From Pseudoruegeria sp. SHC-113 (GTDB taxonomy: Bacteria; Pseudomonadota; Alphaproteobacteria; Rhodobacterales; Rhodobacteraceae), in the NCBI RefSeq assembly GCF_025376885.1, contig NZ_JAHUBR010000001.1:1054001-1118000 (forward strand): a stretch of DNA of 64,000 nt, written 5' to 3'. The notes beneath the pieces are model-generated. The model saw only the letters and a program-made list of their open reading frames with translations. It was not told where the DNA came from and did no database searches. This document shows, one piece after another, positions 34,824 through 43,640 of the stretch (positions within the stretch are counted from its first letter, which is position 1; the number at the start of each line of letters is the position of its first letter). Both the position numbers and the translations under genes were made by a program.

Positions 34824-35682
34824 TGCCCATCACCACCTCTGGGATCTCGCGGCGGTGCATTACCCGTGGCTCATGGCGCAAGGCGTGCCGCGCTTCTTTG
34901 GCGATCCCGCCCCGATCCAGCGCGATTACCTGATCGACGAATTCCGCGCGGATGCCGCCGGGTTTGAAGCCTCGGTGCATATTCAGGTGGGCGCAGAGGA
35001 TGCGCTCGCCGAAGCGCGTTGGGTGCAAAGCGTCGCCGATGCCACGCCGGACTGGCCGCTGCTGCAGGTCGCCTTCTGCGATCTCACCGCGCCGGATCTG
35101 GGCGCGCGGCTGGATGCGCTGCAGGCGCTGCCCTCGTTGCGCGGAGTGCGCCAGATCGTGGGCCGCGCTCCGGGGGAGGACGCCCAGACCGGCACCAACG
35201 CCCTGCTCACCGATCCGCGTTTCGCGGCGGGCCTGCGAGAGATCGCGGCGCGGGGGCTTTCCTTCGATCTGCAATTGGTTCCAGAGCTTTACGAGGTGAT
35301 GGCGCGGGTTCTGGATGCCGCACCCGAGGTGCAGGTGGCGCTCTGTCACGCCGGATCGCCCCATGATCGCAGCGCGCAAGGGCTTGCAAGCTGGGCGCAG
35401 GCGTTGCGCCTGCTTTCGGATCGCGAACAGGTCGTGTGCAAGCTCTCGGGCCTCGGCATGTTCGAGCACGACTGGCGCATCGAAAGCCTGCGCCCGATCG
35501 TGGAGACCTGCCTTGATCAATTCGGCGCGGCGCGCTGCATGTTCGGCTCCAATTTCCCGGTCGACAGCCTCACCTCCGATTACGCCACCCTGCGCCAGGC
35601 CCATGAGGCGCTCGTGCCAGCGGCACAGCATACTGAAGTATTCGGCGGCACTGCGGCGCGCTTTTACCGCTTTGCGGCCTGA
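34813..35682 (+). CDS. Amidohydrolase-superfamily TIM-barrel hydrolase (lactonase-like, COG3618 type)
   Basis: 289 aa. The metal motif HxH lies at the very start (MRIDAHHHLWDL), with later His in VALCHAGSPHD and the Asp-type end block RCMFGSNFPVDSLTSDY. This family includes L-fuconolactonase and 2-pyrone-4,6-dicarboxylate lactonase, which open sugar or pyrone lactones. Coupled translationally to SnoaL-like protein D, it suggests the pathway passes through a lactone. Its stop overlaps the convergent AraC gene end. Confidence 0.88.
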   Translation: MRIDAHHHLWDLAAVHYPWLMAQGVPRFFGDPAPIQRDYLIDEFRADAAGFEASVHIQVGAEDALAEARWVQSVADATPDWPLLQVAFCDLTAPDLGARLDALQALPSLRGVRQIVGRAPGEDAQTGTNALLTDPRFAAGLREIAARGLSFDLQLVPELYEVMARVLDAAPEVQVALCHAGSPHDRSAQGLASWAQALRLLSDREQVVCKLSGLGMFEHDWRIESLRPIVETCLDQFGAARCMFGSNFPVDSLTSDYATLRQAHEALVPAAQHTEVFGGTAARFYRFAA

Positions 35683-36707
35683 TCGGCCCTCAGCCTCTGC
35701 CGGTAGGCGCGCGGCGTTTCGCCCGCGTTGGTTTTGAAAAAGCGGGTAAAATTGGCGGCGGCGGAGAAGCCCAGCCGGGCGGCGATATCGGCCACCGGCG
35801 CATCGTTGGCCTGCAGGGCTTCGCGCGCAAGCGTAAGCCTTGCGCGCCGCATCTCTCGCGGCAGGCTGGTGCCCAGAACCGCGAGCCCGCTTTCCAATTC
35901 CTCCGGCGAAAGCCCGATGGCCTCGGCAACGGCCCTTGGCAGGTTGTCTTCGTGGCGGGCGAGGATGTCGGGGGCCACGGCGGCAATGGCGCGGGTGAGG
36001 GACGGGCGGCCATGAGGCTCAAGCGTGGCAAGGATCTGCTCGGGCGGGTTTACAACTTTCGCGCGCAAGAGCCGTGAGGGGAAGCGGAGCACCTGTGTCG
36101 TGCCCCCGGTTTCCCTGACCTGCACGCCGCGATAGCCCGCCGGGAGTGCGCGTGCGGAGGGCGTTTCCAGCACCACATCCGCGCCGGACCAGCCGCCCTC
36201 GATCAGGTCAAGAAACCGCAGATGCACGGCAAAGCCGAAGCCGATGACCTGAAGCGGAACCTTGCGCGGCCGAAACTTCCGGCTCACCACATAGGCGGTC
36301 TCCTTGGCCTCGATCTCCAGCCGGTGGCGCACAGATGTCCCGAAAGCAGGCGTGGACAGGATCAGGCCGGTGAACATATGGCCAAGAGTTTCCCCGCCCG
36401 CGAGCGCTTCGCGTGTGATCGGCCAGGCCTGCATGTCCATCTGTTCGGCCACATGGACCCCGAGCCAGGGATCGCCAGAAGCCTGCGCGAAGGTCTCCAG
36501 CAGCCCGTATACAACCTCTGCCTGCACCAACCGCGCAGGATCGCGCGCGGCGTCCAACGCAAGATTTTGCACTCCCAGCAGGCGTTCGACGTCGTGACCG
36601 CGCGCTTTCAGGTGGGCAAGAAACGGAGCGATTGTCGCCAGTTGCACCAAAGCGTTGGCGCGTGATTCGGCAGGGCCGTGGCGAGGGGGGGGAGCATGGG
36701 AAGGCAT
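35664..36707 (-). CDS. AraC family transcriptional regulator
   Basis: 347 aa from ATG 36707. The N-terminal half (about residues 20-200) is the Arabinose_bd-type ligand region seen in OruR/ArgR-like AraC proteins (LAHLKARGHDVERLLG, PWLGVHVAEQMD). The C-terminal 80 residues carry the two helix-turn-helix units, the second being VADIAARLGFSAAANFTRFFK. It overlaps the hydrolase stop by 19 bases and faces the secreted amidohydrolase across a 173-base promoter region. It is likely to control that gene. Confidence 0.92.
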   Translation of the reverse strand: MPSHAPPPRHGPAESRANALVQLATIAPFLAHLKARGHDVERLLGVQNLALDAARDPARLVQAEVVYGLLETFAQASGDPWLGVHVAEQMDMQAWPITREALAGGETLGHMFTGLILSTPAFGTSVRHRLEIEAKETAYVVSRKFRPRKVPLQVIGFGFAVHLRFLDLIEGGWSGADVVLETPSARALPAGYRGVQVRETGGTTQVLRFPSRLLRAKVVNPPEQILATLEPHGRPSLTRAIAAVAPDILARHEDNLPRAVAEAIGLSPEELESGLAVLGTSLPREMRRARLTLAREALQANDAPVADIAARLGFSAAANFTRFFKTNAGETPRAYRQRLRADQAAKR

Positions 36708-36880
36708 GTGTAATTCTATAACACGCCCTTTCCGAAAAACTATCAAGATTCTTATGGGTTGTGAGTAAGTCTGGCTGAAAATGATAAGTTTCCGAGAGCC
36801 CCGGTTGGTAGCCTGACACCAGCGGCCAGCAAGCTGCCTGTTGGGCAGTGCCAATGGCCACAATTTCGGGAGAGGAACGA

Positions 36881-38257
36881 ATGAAGGCGTATCTGAAACC
36901 GGCGGCGCTTGCCGCCTTTGCTGCCGCACCGGTGTTCGCGCAGGACGCGGCTCCGCAGGTGCTGATCACCAATGTCCACGTCTTTGACGGGGTTAACGAG
37001 CAGCGGATCGAAAACGCTTCGGTGCTGATCGAAGGCAACCTGATCAAGACGATCTCCACCGAGGCCATCGACGCCCCGGATGCCGAGATGATCGACGGCG
37101 GCGGCGGCACGCTGACTCCGGGGTTTGTTGAAACCCATGCCCACCTGCTGCTGATGGGGCCGAGCCTGAGCGCGATGGAAGCCAATACGACGTGGGAGGA
37201 TTTCGCCATCCACGGCACCCGCATGGCCGAGATGTACCTGATGCAGGGGTTCACCACCGTCCGTGACGCTGGGGGGGCCAACGGCGGGTTGCGTCGCGCC
37301 ATCGAAAGCGGGCAGATCGTTGGTCCACGCTATTACCCTGCCGGCGCGTTCATCGGCACCCGTGGCGGCCATGCCGATTTCGCCAACTTTACCGCGCCTC
37401 CGGGCAGCGAAACCAACTTCGGCCGCCTGAACATGGCACAGGAAGTCAGCGGCGTGGATGACGTCTATCGCTACGCCCGCAACAACCTGCGCATGGGGGC
37501 GACCCAAGTGAAATTCATGCAGTCCGGCGGGGTCGTTTCGGCCTTTGACCCGTGGCAGCTGCTGGCCGGCTCGAAGGAAGAAATCGAAGCCGCGGTGCAG
37601 GTGGCCAACGAATACGGCACCTATGTGATGGCGCATTCCTACCGCAAGGAAGCGATCATGAACGCGCTGGACGCGGGCGTGATGTCCATCGAGCATGGCT
37701 TTTCCTTCGACTGCGAGATTGCCGAGGTAATGAACGAGAAGGGGGCCTTCATCTCCACGAACCTGACCGCTTTTGATCCGGGACTATTGGACGTTCCCGC
37801 CGTCAAGAACCAGCCATCCAGTCTCCGTAAAGCGATATCTGCAACAGCGACCTTCGAGAACTACATTCCGAACATGAAGCAGTGTCCGGTCAAACGTGCC
37901 TTCCAGACAGATTGCGTTGGCTCGGTCGAAGACTGCAACATCCAGATCGCTTACGAGAAGCACCTTAATAACGAGTTCTTTGGCCCCCATCAATCGCTGG
38001 TGACGATGACATCGATCGGCGGTGAGCTTGTGGCGCTTTCGGGGGATTTCACGAACCCCTTCACGGAAGGCAAGCTGGGGGTGATCGAAGAGGGCGCCTA
38101 TGCCGACATCCTGATCATCGACGGCAACCCGCTGGAGGATTTCAGCGTGGTCGGCACGGGTGATGTGTGGTTCGGCGCGGATCCGCGCCCTGAAAGCCCC
38201 GAAACCATCCGCCTCATCATGAAGGATGGCGTCGTTTACAAGAACACGCTGCAATAA
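36881..38257 (+). CDS. Secreted metal-dependent amidohydrolase (imidazolonepropionase/prolidase-like)
   Basis: 458 aa from ATG 36881 with GGGAGAGG upstream. A Sec signal peptide (LKPAALAAFAAAPVFA) puts it in the periplasm. Metal-site features of the amidohydrolase superfamily are THAH in the GFVETHAHLLL block, the carboxylated-Lys-type strand QVKFMQSGG, AHSYRKEA and SIEHGFSFD. The C-terminal beta sandwich returns at GVIEEGAYADILIIDGNPL. Relatives hydrolyse X-Pro dipeptides or cyclic amides. It is followed by two outer-membrane channel-like genes, suggesting a small uptake-and-hydrolysis unit under the AraC regulator. Confidence 0.9.
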   Translation: MKAYLKPAALAAFAAAPVFAQDAAPQVLITNVHVFDGVNEQRIENASVLIEGNLIKTISTEAIDAPDAEMIDGGGGTLTPGFVETHAHLLLMGPSLSAMEANTTWEDFAIHGTRMAEMYLMQGFTTVRDAGGANGGLRRAIESGQIVGPRYYPAGAFIGTRGGHADFANFTAPPGSETNFGRLNMAQEVSGVDDVYRYARNNLRMGATQVKFMQSGGVVSAFDPWQLLAGSKEEIEAAVQVANEYGTYVMAHSYRKEAIMNALDAGVMSIEHGFSFDCEIAEVMNEKGAFISTNLTAFDPGLLDVPAVKNQPSSLRKAISATATFENYIPNMKQCPVKRAFQTDCVGSVEDCNIQIAYEKHLNNEFFGPHQSLVTMTSIGGELVALSGDFTNPFTEGKLGVIEEGAYADILIIDGNPLEDFSVVGTGDVWFGADPRPESPETIRLIMKDGVVYKNTLQ

Positions 38258-38321
38258 TGGTGCGTTTCGGGGGCAGCCGGTTTTCGCGGGCTGCCCCTGA
38301 ACAAGAAAGAAAGGCAGGCGC

Positions 38322-39212
38322 ATGAGCACGTGGAACCAAGTGCGGCTGACTGCCGTGGCGCTGGTCCTTCTGGGAGCGCAATCGGTCGGGGCGAACGAAA
38401 ACCTGAGTGTCGATGACCTGGCAAAGGAACTTGCCAACCCGGGCGCAGCCAATGCGACTCTCAACTTCAAAACGGAGTACAGGAGTTTTGACGGCAGCCT
38501 GCCCGGCGCTTCGGACGCAGGCAGCCTCACCTTTACCTTCCAACCCGTGTTTCCTTTCAAACTACCGAATGGGAACAACCTGATCTTCAGACCGGCGCTT
38601 GGCTACGTCGTGGATGCCCCCCGGCCGGGTGCTGGCGGCATTTCAGATGTCAGTGCGTGGAACGACATCCCGTTCGATCTTTTGTATTCTTGGCAGAATG
38701 ACGCCTGGACCATCGGGGCTGGTATCGTCGGCAGCGTTCCCATCGGATCCTCTGTATCGTCGGAAAACTGGCTCTTGGGCCCAAGTTTCCTGGCGGTGCG
38801 CACATTTGATTGGGGCGTGGCTGGCATATTCCCCTTCCACAACGAAAAGATCGGCGGGAGCGGGCCCGATGCCTCGATCACCTCCCTTCAGTATTTCCTG
38901 TTTTATGGCCTCGGCGGGGGATGGCAGATCGGCACCGGGCCGACGATCACCTACAACTGGGAAGCCCCCTCGGATGATGCCTTGACCTTTCCGATTCAGT
39001 TGGCCGTTTCGAAGACAACGGCCATCGGAAGCCAGATCGTCAAATTGAACCTCTCCGCGGAGCGGAATGTAATCCGCCCGGACGACTTCTCGGAAGACTG
39101 GACATTCACCTTCACTGTCAGCCCGGTCGTGAAGAACCCGTTTCAGCCAAACCCGCCTGCTCCACCTGTAGACGCAGCCACACGGGCGGCCGTCCTGGCG
39201 CCGGTCCGGTAA
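38322..39212 (+). CDS. Outer-membrane beta-barrel protein, transporter-like (phenol-degradation MetA-like)
   Basis: 296 aa with a signal peptide (VALVLLGAQSVGA). The mature part is a series of amphipathic strands: SLTFTFQPVFPFKLPNGNNLIFRPALGY, WTIGAGIVGSVPIGS, WQIGTGPTITYNWEA, WTFTFTVSPVV. This fits the family of neuC/MetA-pathway-type transporter barrels found beside catabolic enzymes. A Pro-rich tail follows the last strand, which is unusual. Probably a channel for the amidohydrolase substrate. Confidence 0.75.
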   Translation: MSTWNQVRLTAVALVLLGAQSVGANENLSVDDLAKELANPGAANATLNFKTEYRSFDGSLPGASDAGSLTFTFQPVFPFKLPNGNNLIFRPALGYVVDAPRPGAGGISDVSAWNDIPFDLLYSWQNDAWTIGAGIVGSVPIGSSVSSENWLLGPSFLAVRTFDWGVAGIFPFHNEKIGGSGPDASITSLQYFLFYGLGGGWQIGTGPTITYNWEAPSDDALTFPIQLAVSKTTAIGSQIVKLNLSAERNVIRPDDFSEDWTFTFTVSPVVKNPFQPNPPAPPVDAATRAAVLAPVR

Positions 39213-39289
39213 GGCTAAACGCAGCATTCCAGACCAACGCGAGCGATCATGTTAAGGTCAGACAAACAGAAGGACACGCAGGTAAGCGC

Positions 39290-40486
39290 ATGAACGGCAG
39301 ATTCTCATCCACTTTGGCAGCGTTTCTTGGGGGCTGGTGCCTGCTGACAGGTGCGGTTCAGGCCGAAGGGCTCTCGGGGCCGTCTTCCACCGCAGCGGCG
39401 CTCGCGCCCGGCGATGGGCTCACCGATCCGCAGTTCCGCTCCGATTTTCCCCTCAGTGCCCTGCCGGGGTTCTATGCATGGAAGGATGGGCTGGCAGAAG
39501 GCGGTTTCAGCTTTGGCGCGGACTACCTTGCGCTCGGCCAATGGGGCAATTCCGACATCGGCTCCGGCGATGCCGGTGGTGGCATCGCGCGGCTCTTTGG
39601 CACCTATGATGCCGGGGGCGGCCATTCCTACACCTTCAAGCTGGAGAACCGCCACGCCTATGGCGCGGTCGCTCCGCAGTTCTTCGGGCTCGACTCCGGC
39701 GCGCTCTCCATCACCGGCACGGCTTTCAACGATAGCGGCACGCTGCTGACGAACCTCTTCTACACCTACCGCGATCCCGAAGGGCGCTTCACGCTGCAGG
39801 CGGGCCAGATCGACGTGACGGATTTCCTCGACATCTACAGCCTCGTCAGCCCCTACACGGCCTTCCAGAACCTCGCCTTCAACACCAACCCGACGATCAA
39901 CGCCCCCAACCCGGGCCTTGGCCTCGCCGCCGGGGTGCAGCTTTCCCCGAATGTCTACGCCGTCGCTAGTATCGCCGATGCAAATGGCGATCCGTCTTCG
40001 CCGGACACCGGCGTGTTCTCCAGTGGCGAAACCTTCAAGAGCCTTGAGATCGGCTATACTTCGGGGCCGGGCAGGATCTATTTCGACAACATCCACCTGA
40101 CGTTTTGGCAATCCGACGCCAGCGACGATCTGGGCCGCCCAAAGGACAAGGGCGTCAGCTTCTCCGCGTCCTGGCTGTTTGGCAACGCATGGGCCCCTTT
40201 CCTGCGCTACGGGCAATCCGACGGCACCGCGGCGCTCTATGAACGCTCGCTCTCCACCGGGATCGGCTGGTATCGCCGCAACACCGATCTGGCAGGGCTC
40301 GGCCTGAACTGGGCCGAGGGCAACGGCATCGACGGGCGGCAATTCACGGCTGAAGCCTTCTACCGCTTCTCGATTTCGCCGAACTTTCAGATCACGCCGT
40401 CTGTGCAGTTCATCGAGAACCCGCTGCTGGATCCAACGCAAAGCTCCATCACCCTCTTTGGCCTGCGCGCGCGGATGCTGTTCTGA
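39290..40486 (+). CDS. Carbohydrate-selective porin (OprB family)
   Basis: 398 aa with a signal peptide ending near AVQA. The OprB blocks RLFGTYDAGGGHSYTFKLENRHAYG, FYTYRDPEGRFTLQAGQIDVTDF, LAAGVQLSPNVYAVASIADANGD and the final ITLFGLRARMLF with its terminal Phe mark an outer-membrane porin. It lies last before tRNA-Ser, and likely shares a transcript with the preceding barrel gene. Confidence 0.88.
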   Translation: MNGRFSSTLAAFLGGWCLLTGAVQAEGLSGPSSTAAALAPGDGLTDPQFRSDFPLSALPGFYAWKDGLAEGGFSFGADYLALGQWGNSDIGSGDAGGGIARLFGTYDAGGGHSYTFKLENRHAYGAVAPQFFGLDSGALSITGTAFNDSGTLLTNLFYTYRDPEGRFTLQAGQIDVTDFLDIYSLVSPYTAFQNLAFNTNPTINAPNPGLGLAAGVQLSPNVYAVASIADANGDPSSPDTGVFSSGETFKSLEIGYTSGPGRIYFDNIHLTFWQSDASDDLGRPKDKGVSFSASWLFGNAWAPFLRYGQSDGTAALYERSLSTGIGWYRRNTDLAGLGLNWAEGNGIDGRQFTAEAFYRFSISPNFQITPSVQFIENPLLDPTQSSITLFGLRARMLF

Positions 40487-40650
40487 CACATGGCGGCAGG
40501 GCTGCGGGCCGGATAGCCCGTGCCCATTGCCCGCGTTCATAGGCCCGCGCGAGCATGCAGCTATTGAAAACACCCAGCCCACCCAAAGCCCTGCTTTTTT
40601 CCACCTTTTTCGCCTTGTCTTCCGCAAACCGCCCCATTACACGGGTCGAC

Positions 40651-40740
40651 GGAGACGTGGCCGAGTGGTCGAAGGCGCTCCCCTGCTAAGGGAGTAGGCG
40701 GGAAACCGTCTCGAGGGTTCGAATCCCTTCGTCTCCGCCA
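40651..40740 (+). tRNA. tRNA-Ser(GCU)
   Basis: 90 bases including an encoded CCA (40738-40740). The acceptor arm GGAGACG (40651-40657) pairs with CGTCTCC (40730-40736). The anticodon loop CTGCTAA gives GCU, flanked by CTCCC/GGGAG. There is a long variable arm as in serine tRNAs, and the T loop GGTTCGAATC is present. Its 3' end is the integration site of the element that follows. Confidence 0.96.
40724..40736. other. Left attachment core (attL) within tRNA-Ser
   Basis: TCCCTTCGTCTCC, the T-arm and acceptor 3' strand of tRNA-Ser, repeated exactly at 45988-46000. Because the tRNA remains intact, the element restored its 3' end on insertion. Confidence 0.75.
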
Positions 40741-40780
40741 TCACACATAACGTGTTGTTATTGCGAGGTTTTTGCGACGA

Positions 40781-40811
40781 TGTCCAACGGCTTGTTGTCC
40801 AGAATGGACCA
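40781..40811. other. Candidate integrase arm-type sites, left end
   Basis: TGTCCAAC (40781-40788), GTTGTCCA (40794-40801) and the inverted ATGGAC (40804-40809) cluster between the tRNA and the integrase start. The same words recur at 45901-45936 near the right end. Inferred role: integrase or excisionase arm sites. Confidence 0.55.
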
Positions 40812-40833
40812 CAGGAAGGCCGAGACAGACGAC

Positions 40834-42225
40834 ATGCGATACCTCGTTCAGCCTCGCGGCCCCGGCAAAAGCTGGGTGTTTCGTATGGTAACTCCCCATG
40901 ACCTCGTGGGTGTTCCAAACCCGTGGGATGGAAAGCCGCTCGGGAAAGAGATCAAGAGAGGGCTTGGGACACGCCAATTAACCGAGGCCCGTAAGCGCCG
41001 TGACATCGCGCTGGGCGACATCCGCAGGCTTCAGGATGGTTTGAGCGACGGTGAAACCTTTTCGCTCGCCTCTGCAGTTCAGTGGCGGGAGACAATCTTG
41101 GCTGATCAGGCCGAGGCCGAAGCTCGCGATGATGGATCCAACGTAGGCTCAGAGTTTGTACTGCACCACATGCTGGAGCAAGCTGAGGCGCGTGGTATTC
41201 CTCGGGACCAGCTCAAGCGTTTCGCTCGTGTTGCCACAGGGAAGGGGTTCCCGCTCGATGTTGCTCACTCCCAGTACGTGGAAGCTCGGAAAGTCGGAAA
41301 CGCCTTCGGTTTCGCTCCATTGAAGCGCACAACGATTATGAACCTCGATACGGCAATCAAGCATCTACGCGCCCATCTCAGCGATGAAGCGAAGACTGCC
41401 TGCTTGGAGGACGTGACGCCAGAGGTCGCTCTTCGATTTCGTGACGTGTACCTCCCCTCAGCCCGCAGTCATCGCAGCCCTGAGGGCTTATCAGCTCAGA
41501 CGGTAGCTAAGAACGTTAATCTGCTGAAACAGCTCTGGCTCTGGGCAATCGAGAGTGGGCACCTTGGGAGAAAAGCCCGAAACCCTTGGGAGTTCAGGAG
41601 GGGTCTTCGCCGTTCCGCAGGGAACCGTGAACAGGTCCGGCAGGACTACCAGCCGAAAGAGTTCTCCAAACTCCTGAAGGCGACCAGCAGAGGCACCAAG
41701 GAGGGCGATCTGATCCGCCTCGCCATCGCCACCGGCTGCCGTGCGGACGAGCTTGCAACGATCTCCTCCGCTCAGGTCCGCAACGATGGATCTGGCTTTG
41801 ACCTCACCGACGGCAAGACAAAGAACGCCCGTCGCTTCATTCCCGTCGTAGGTGACGCCAGAGCGCTTCTACAGGACCGTGTAGCGGCGCATGGCCCGAC
41901 TGGCAGGCTCTTTCCCGAGTGGCCCATCAGACCCGCCTCAGGGAAAGCTGCAGCGGTCTCGCAGTGGTTTACACGCTTCCGCCGAAAGGAGCTGGGGAAA
42001 GAATCTGACGGACGCCTCGCCCTTCACTCGACCCGCCACACATGGCGCACTGTTGCCCGCCGCGCCAACGTTGACGAGGCAGCAATCAACGACCTTGGAG
42101 GATGGGCAGGACCTCGTAAGTCAAACTCAGCGTATGACCATGGCTTGCTTGAGGGGCAGCTTGTTGAAGCGCAAGGGAAGGTCTGGGACGAGTTGCAGCG
42201 AGCAGGGTATCTGGACGGGTTTTAG
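40834..42225 (+). CDS. Tyrosine recombinase/integrase
   Basis: 463 aa from ATG 40834, with AGGAAGG upstream; ATG 40780 is an alternative, but that stretch carries repeated candidate arm sites. The N-terminal part (RYLVQPRGPGKSWVFRMVTP) is the arm-binding type common in alphaproteobacterial prophage integrases. The catalytic domain holds the first Arg in AIATGCRADELATI, HSTRHTWRT (His and Arg) and the Tyr nucleophile in NSAYDHG. It lies 3' of tRNA-Ser and inserts the element there. It ends in a 4-base overlap with the convergent coiled-coil gene. Confidence 0.93.
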   Translation: MRYLVQPRGPGKSWVFRMVTPHDLVGVPNPWDGKPLGKEIKRGLGTRQLTEARKRRDIALGDIRRLQDGLSDGETFSLASAVQWRETILADQAEAEARDDGSNVGSEFVLHHMLEQAEARGIPRDQLKRFARVATGKGFPLDVAHSQYVEARKVGNAFGFAPLKRTTIMNLDTAIKHLRAHLSDEAKTACLEDVTPEVALRFRDVYLPSARSHRSPEGLSAQTVAKNVNLLKQLWLWAIESGHLGRKARNPWEFRRGLRRSAGNREQVRQDYQPKEFSKLLKATSRGTKEGDLIRLAIATGCRADELATISSAQVRNDGSGFDLTDGKTKNARRFIPVVGDARALLQDRVAAHGPTGRLFPEWPIRPASGKAAAVSQWFTRFRRKELGKESDGRLALHSTRHTWRTVARRANVDEAAINDLGGWAGPRKSNSAYDHGLLEGQLVEAQGKVWDELQRAGYLDGF

Positions 42226-43496
42226 CCTCGGCCAGCGGCCTTCAAAACGTCGGAAATCATTTTCACAGCGCTTGGGTCGATACCGCCGTCTTTCGCTTCA
42301 GGTGTTACTCTGTTTTGTCCAAAGAGTTTTTGGGTCAACTGATTTTTGAGTTCAAAACGTATGTCGTCAGGAAGCGACGAGAGGAAGGGGTCAATCGCTT
42401 TCACCTCCAAGGCGAACCAACGCATGTGCTGTTCTGTCAATCGGTGGACGCTCGACTGTCTCGCTGCGTAACCGCCCATGCCGAGAAAGACAAATGTTAG
42501 AGACGCAGCTGCAAGCAACTCAGGCCAGTTCGGTGAACCATCAGTGTTTGCTTCGAAGCCCATGAAGTACTTCAGAAGAAGCCACAAGCCGGCAGCAATG
42601 AACGATCCCATCGCTACCCACCGCCAAGTGTTAGCAGCTTTATGCTCATCTTCAGCGCTCTTTTGGTAACCCCCGGCGACACCATCTGTTCCAACCAACT
42701 TATGGATTTCGAGAATGTCTTTGTGTTTGGCTTTTGCGTCGAGAAGGTGTGTTTTGATGCGTTCTTCAAATGTCGCGAAAGCATCGCTTAACTTCTTGTT
42801 GTGGTCGGAACTAATACTCTTGACCTCAGCTTCGGATTTGTCACGCCATTCACGAAGGGCTGTATCGAACTGCTTTCTTCGCTCAATTTGATTTGTAGAA
42901 AACTCTTCTGCACGAGTTGTTTGAGCTGTTGTGAACTCACCCTGCCAGTCGCTGAAAGCTTGATCCGTCTGTTTTTCGAGATCGCTAAGTGCCAGCTTGA
43001 GTTTCGAAGTCGCTTTCTCTACCTCGGCAAGCTTTGTCTCACCTTGCTCAATGCGACTGGAAAAGTCTTTCTCGCGGGTCTCAATCGCTTTGCAAAACTT
43101 GTCGTATGCTTTTTCGATTTCCCGCAGCTTGGGCGTCACTCCGGTCGCATTACGCGAGAACATTAGCCCAACGAAAGGATGTAGTTTGTCTGCAAGAAAA
43201 TCGTTTGCCGCTCGAAGTTGTTGTACGCTCGGACTCGATGAATAGGTTTTGAGGTTGCTCCATACTTGGGCCTGTCGCAGTTGCTGATCAAGTTGCGTGA
43301 GCGGCAACAATGGGAAAAGCTCGGGGTCGACTTCACTCAATGATACGCCAATTGCGTCGAGAGTTTTGAAGAACCTGCGTCGTTCGACCTCATGCTCACT
43401 GTCAATTTGCTCAACATTAACGTTCAGCCACTCCCTCAGTTGCGCAAGTGAGTTATGGATTTGATGACCTTCAAACTGCTCAGCCCAACGCGACAT
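42222..43496 (-). CDS. Coiled-coil protein with C-terminal two-helix membrane anchor, unknown function
   Basis: 424 aa from ATG 43496. The N-terminal third is globular. A long charged coiled coil follows at about residues 120-260 (heptad-rich runs such as KLREIEKAYDKFCKAIETRE and LALSDLEKQTDQAF). Two membrane segments come next (WRWVAMGSFIAAGLWLLLKYF and LLAAASLTFVFLGMGGYAA), then a soluble C-terminal domain with RLTEQHMRWFALEVKAIDPF. No catalytic motif is visible. It is the main cargo gene of the element; a defence or superinfection role is possible but not shown. Confidence 0.8.
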   Translation of the reverse strand: MSRWAEQFEGHQIHNSLAQLREWLNVNVEQIDSEHEVERRRFFKTLDAIGVSLSEVDPELFPLLPLTQLDQQLRQAQVWSNLKTYSSSPSVQQLRAANDFLADKLHPFVGLMFSRNATGVTPKLREIEKAYDKFCKAIETREKDFSSRIEQGETKLAEVEKATSKLKLALSDLEKQTDQAFSDWQGEFTTAQTTRAEEFSTNQIERRKQFDTALREWRDKSEAEVKSISSDHNKKLSDAFATFEERIKTHLLDAKAKHKDILEIHKLVGTDGVAGGYQKSAEDEHKAANTWRWVAMGSFIAAGLWLLLKYFMGFEANTDGSPNWPELLAAASLTFVFLGMGGYAARQSSVHRLTEQHMRWFALEVKAIDPFLSSLPDDIRFELKNQLTQKLFGQNRVTPEAKDGGIDPSAVKMISDVLKAAGRG

Positions 43497-43640
43497 GGAA
43501 ATACCTTGTTTTAGTCCAATGGATGTGCACAACTTTTAGATGTGAAATTGCTTCTTGGCCAGACATCTGTAGCGGCGATTTTCGGAAGACCGGTCACCCG
43601 GTTTGCCGGATCTTCAGAGAAACAAATACAGGCAAAAAGA

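Noticed and set aside
40487-40650. Possible small gene between the OprB porin and tRNA-Ser
   Set aside because: Only short frames without ribosome sites; the stretch looks like a 3' region plus tRNA promoter.
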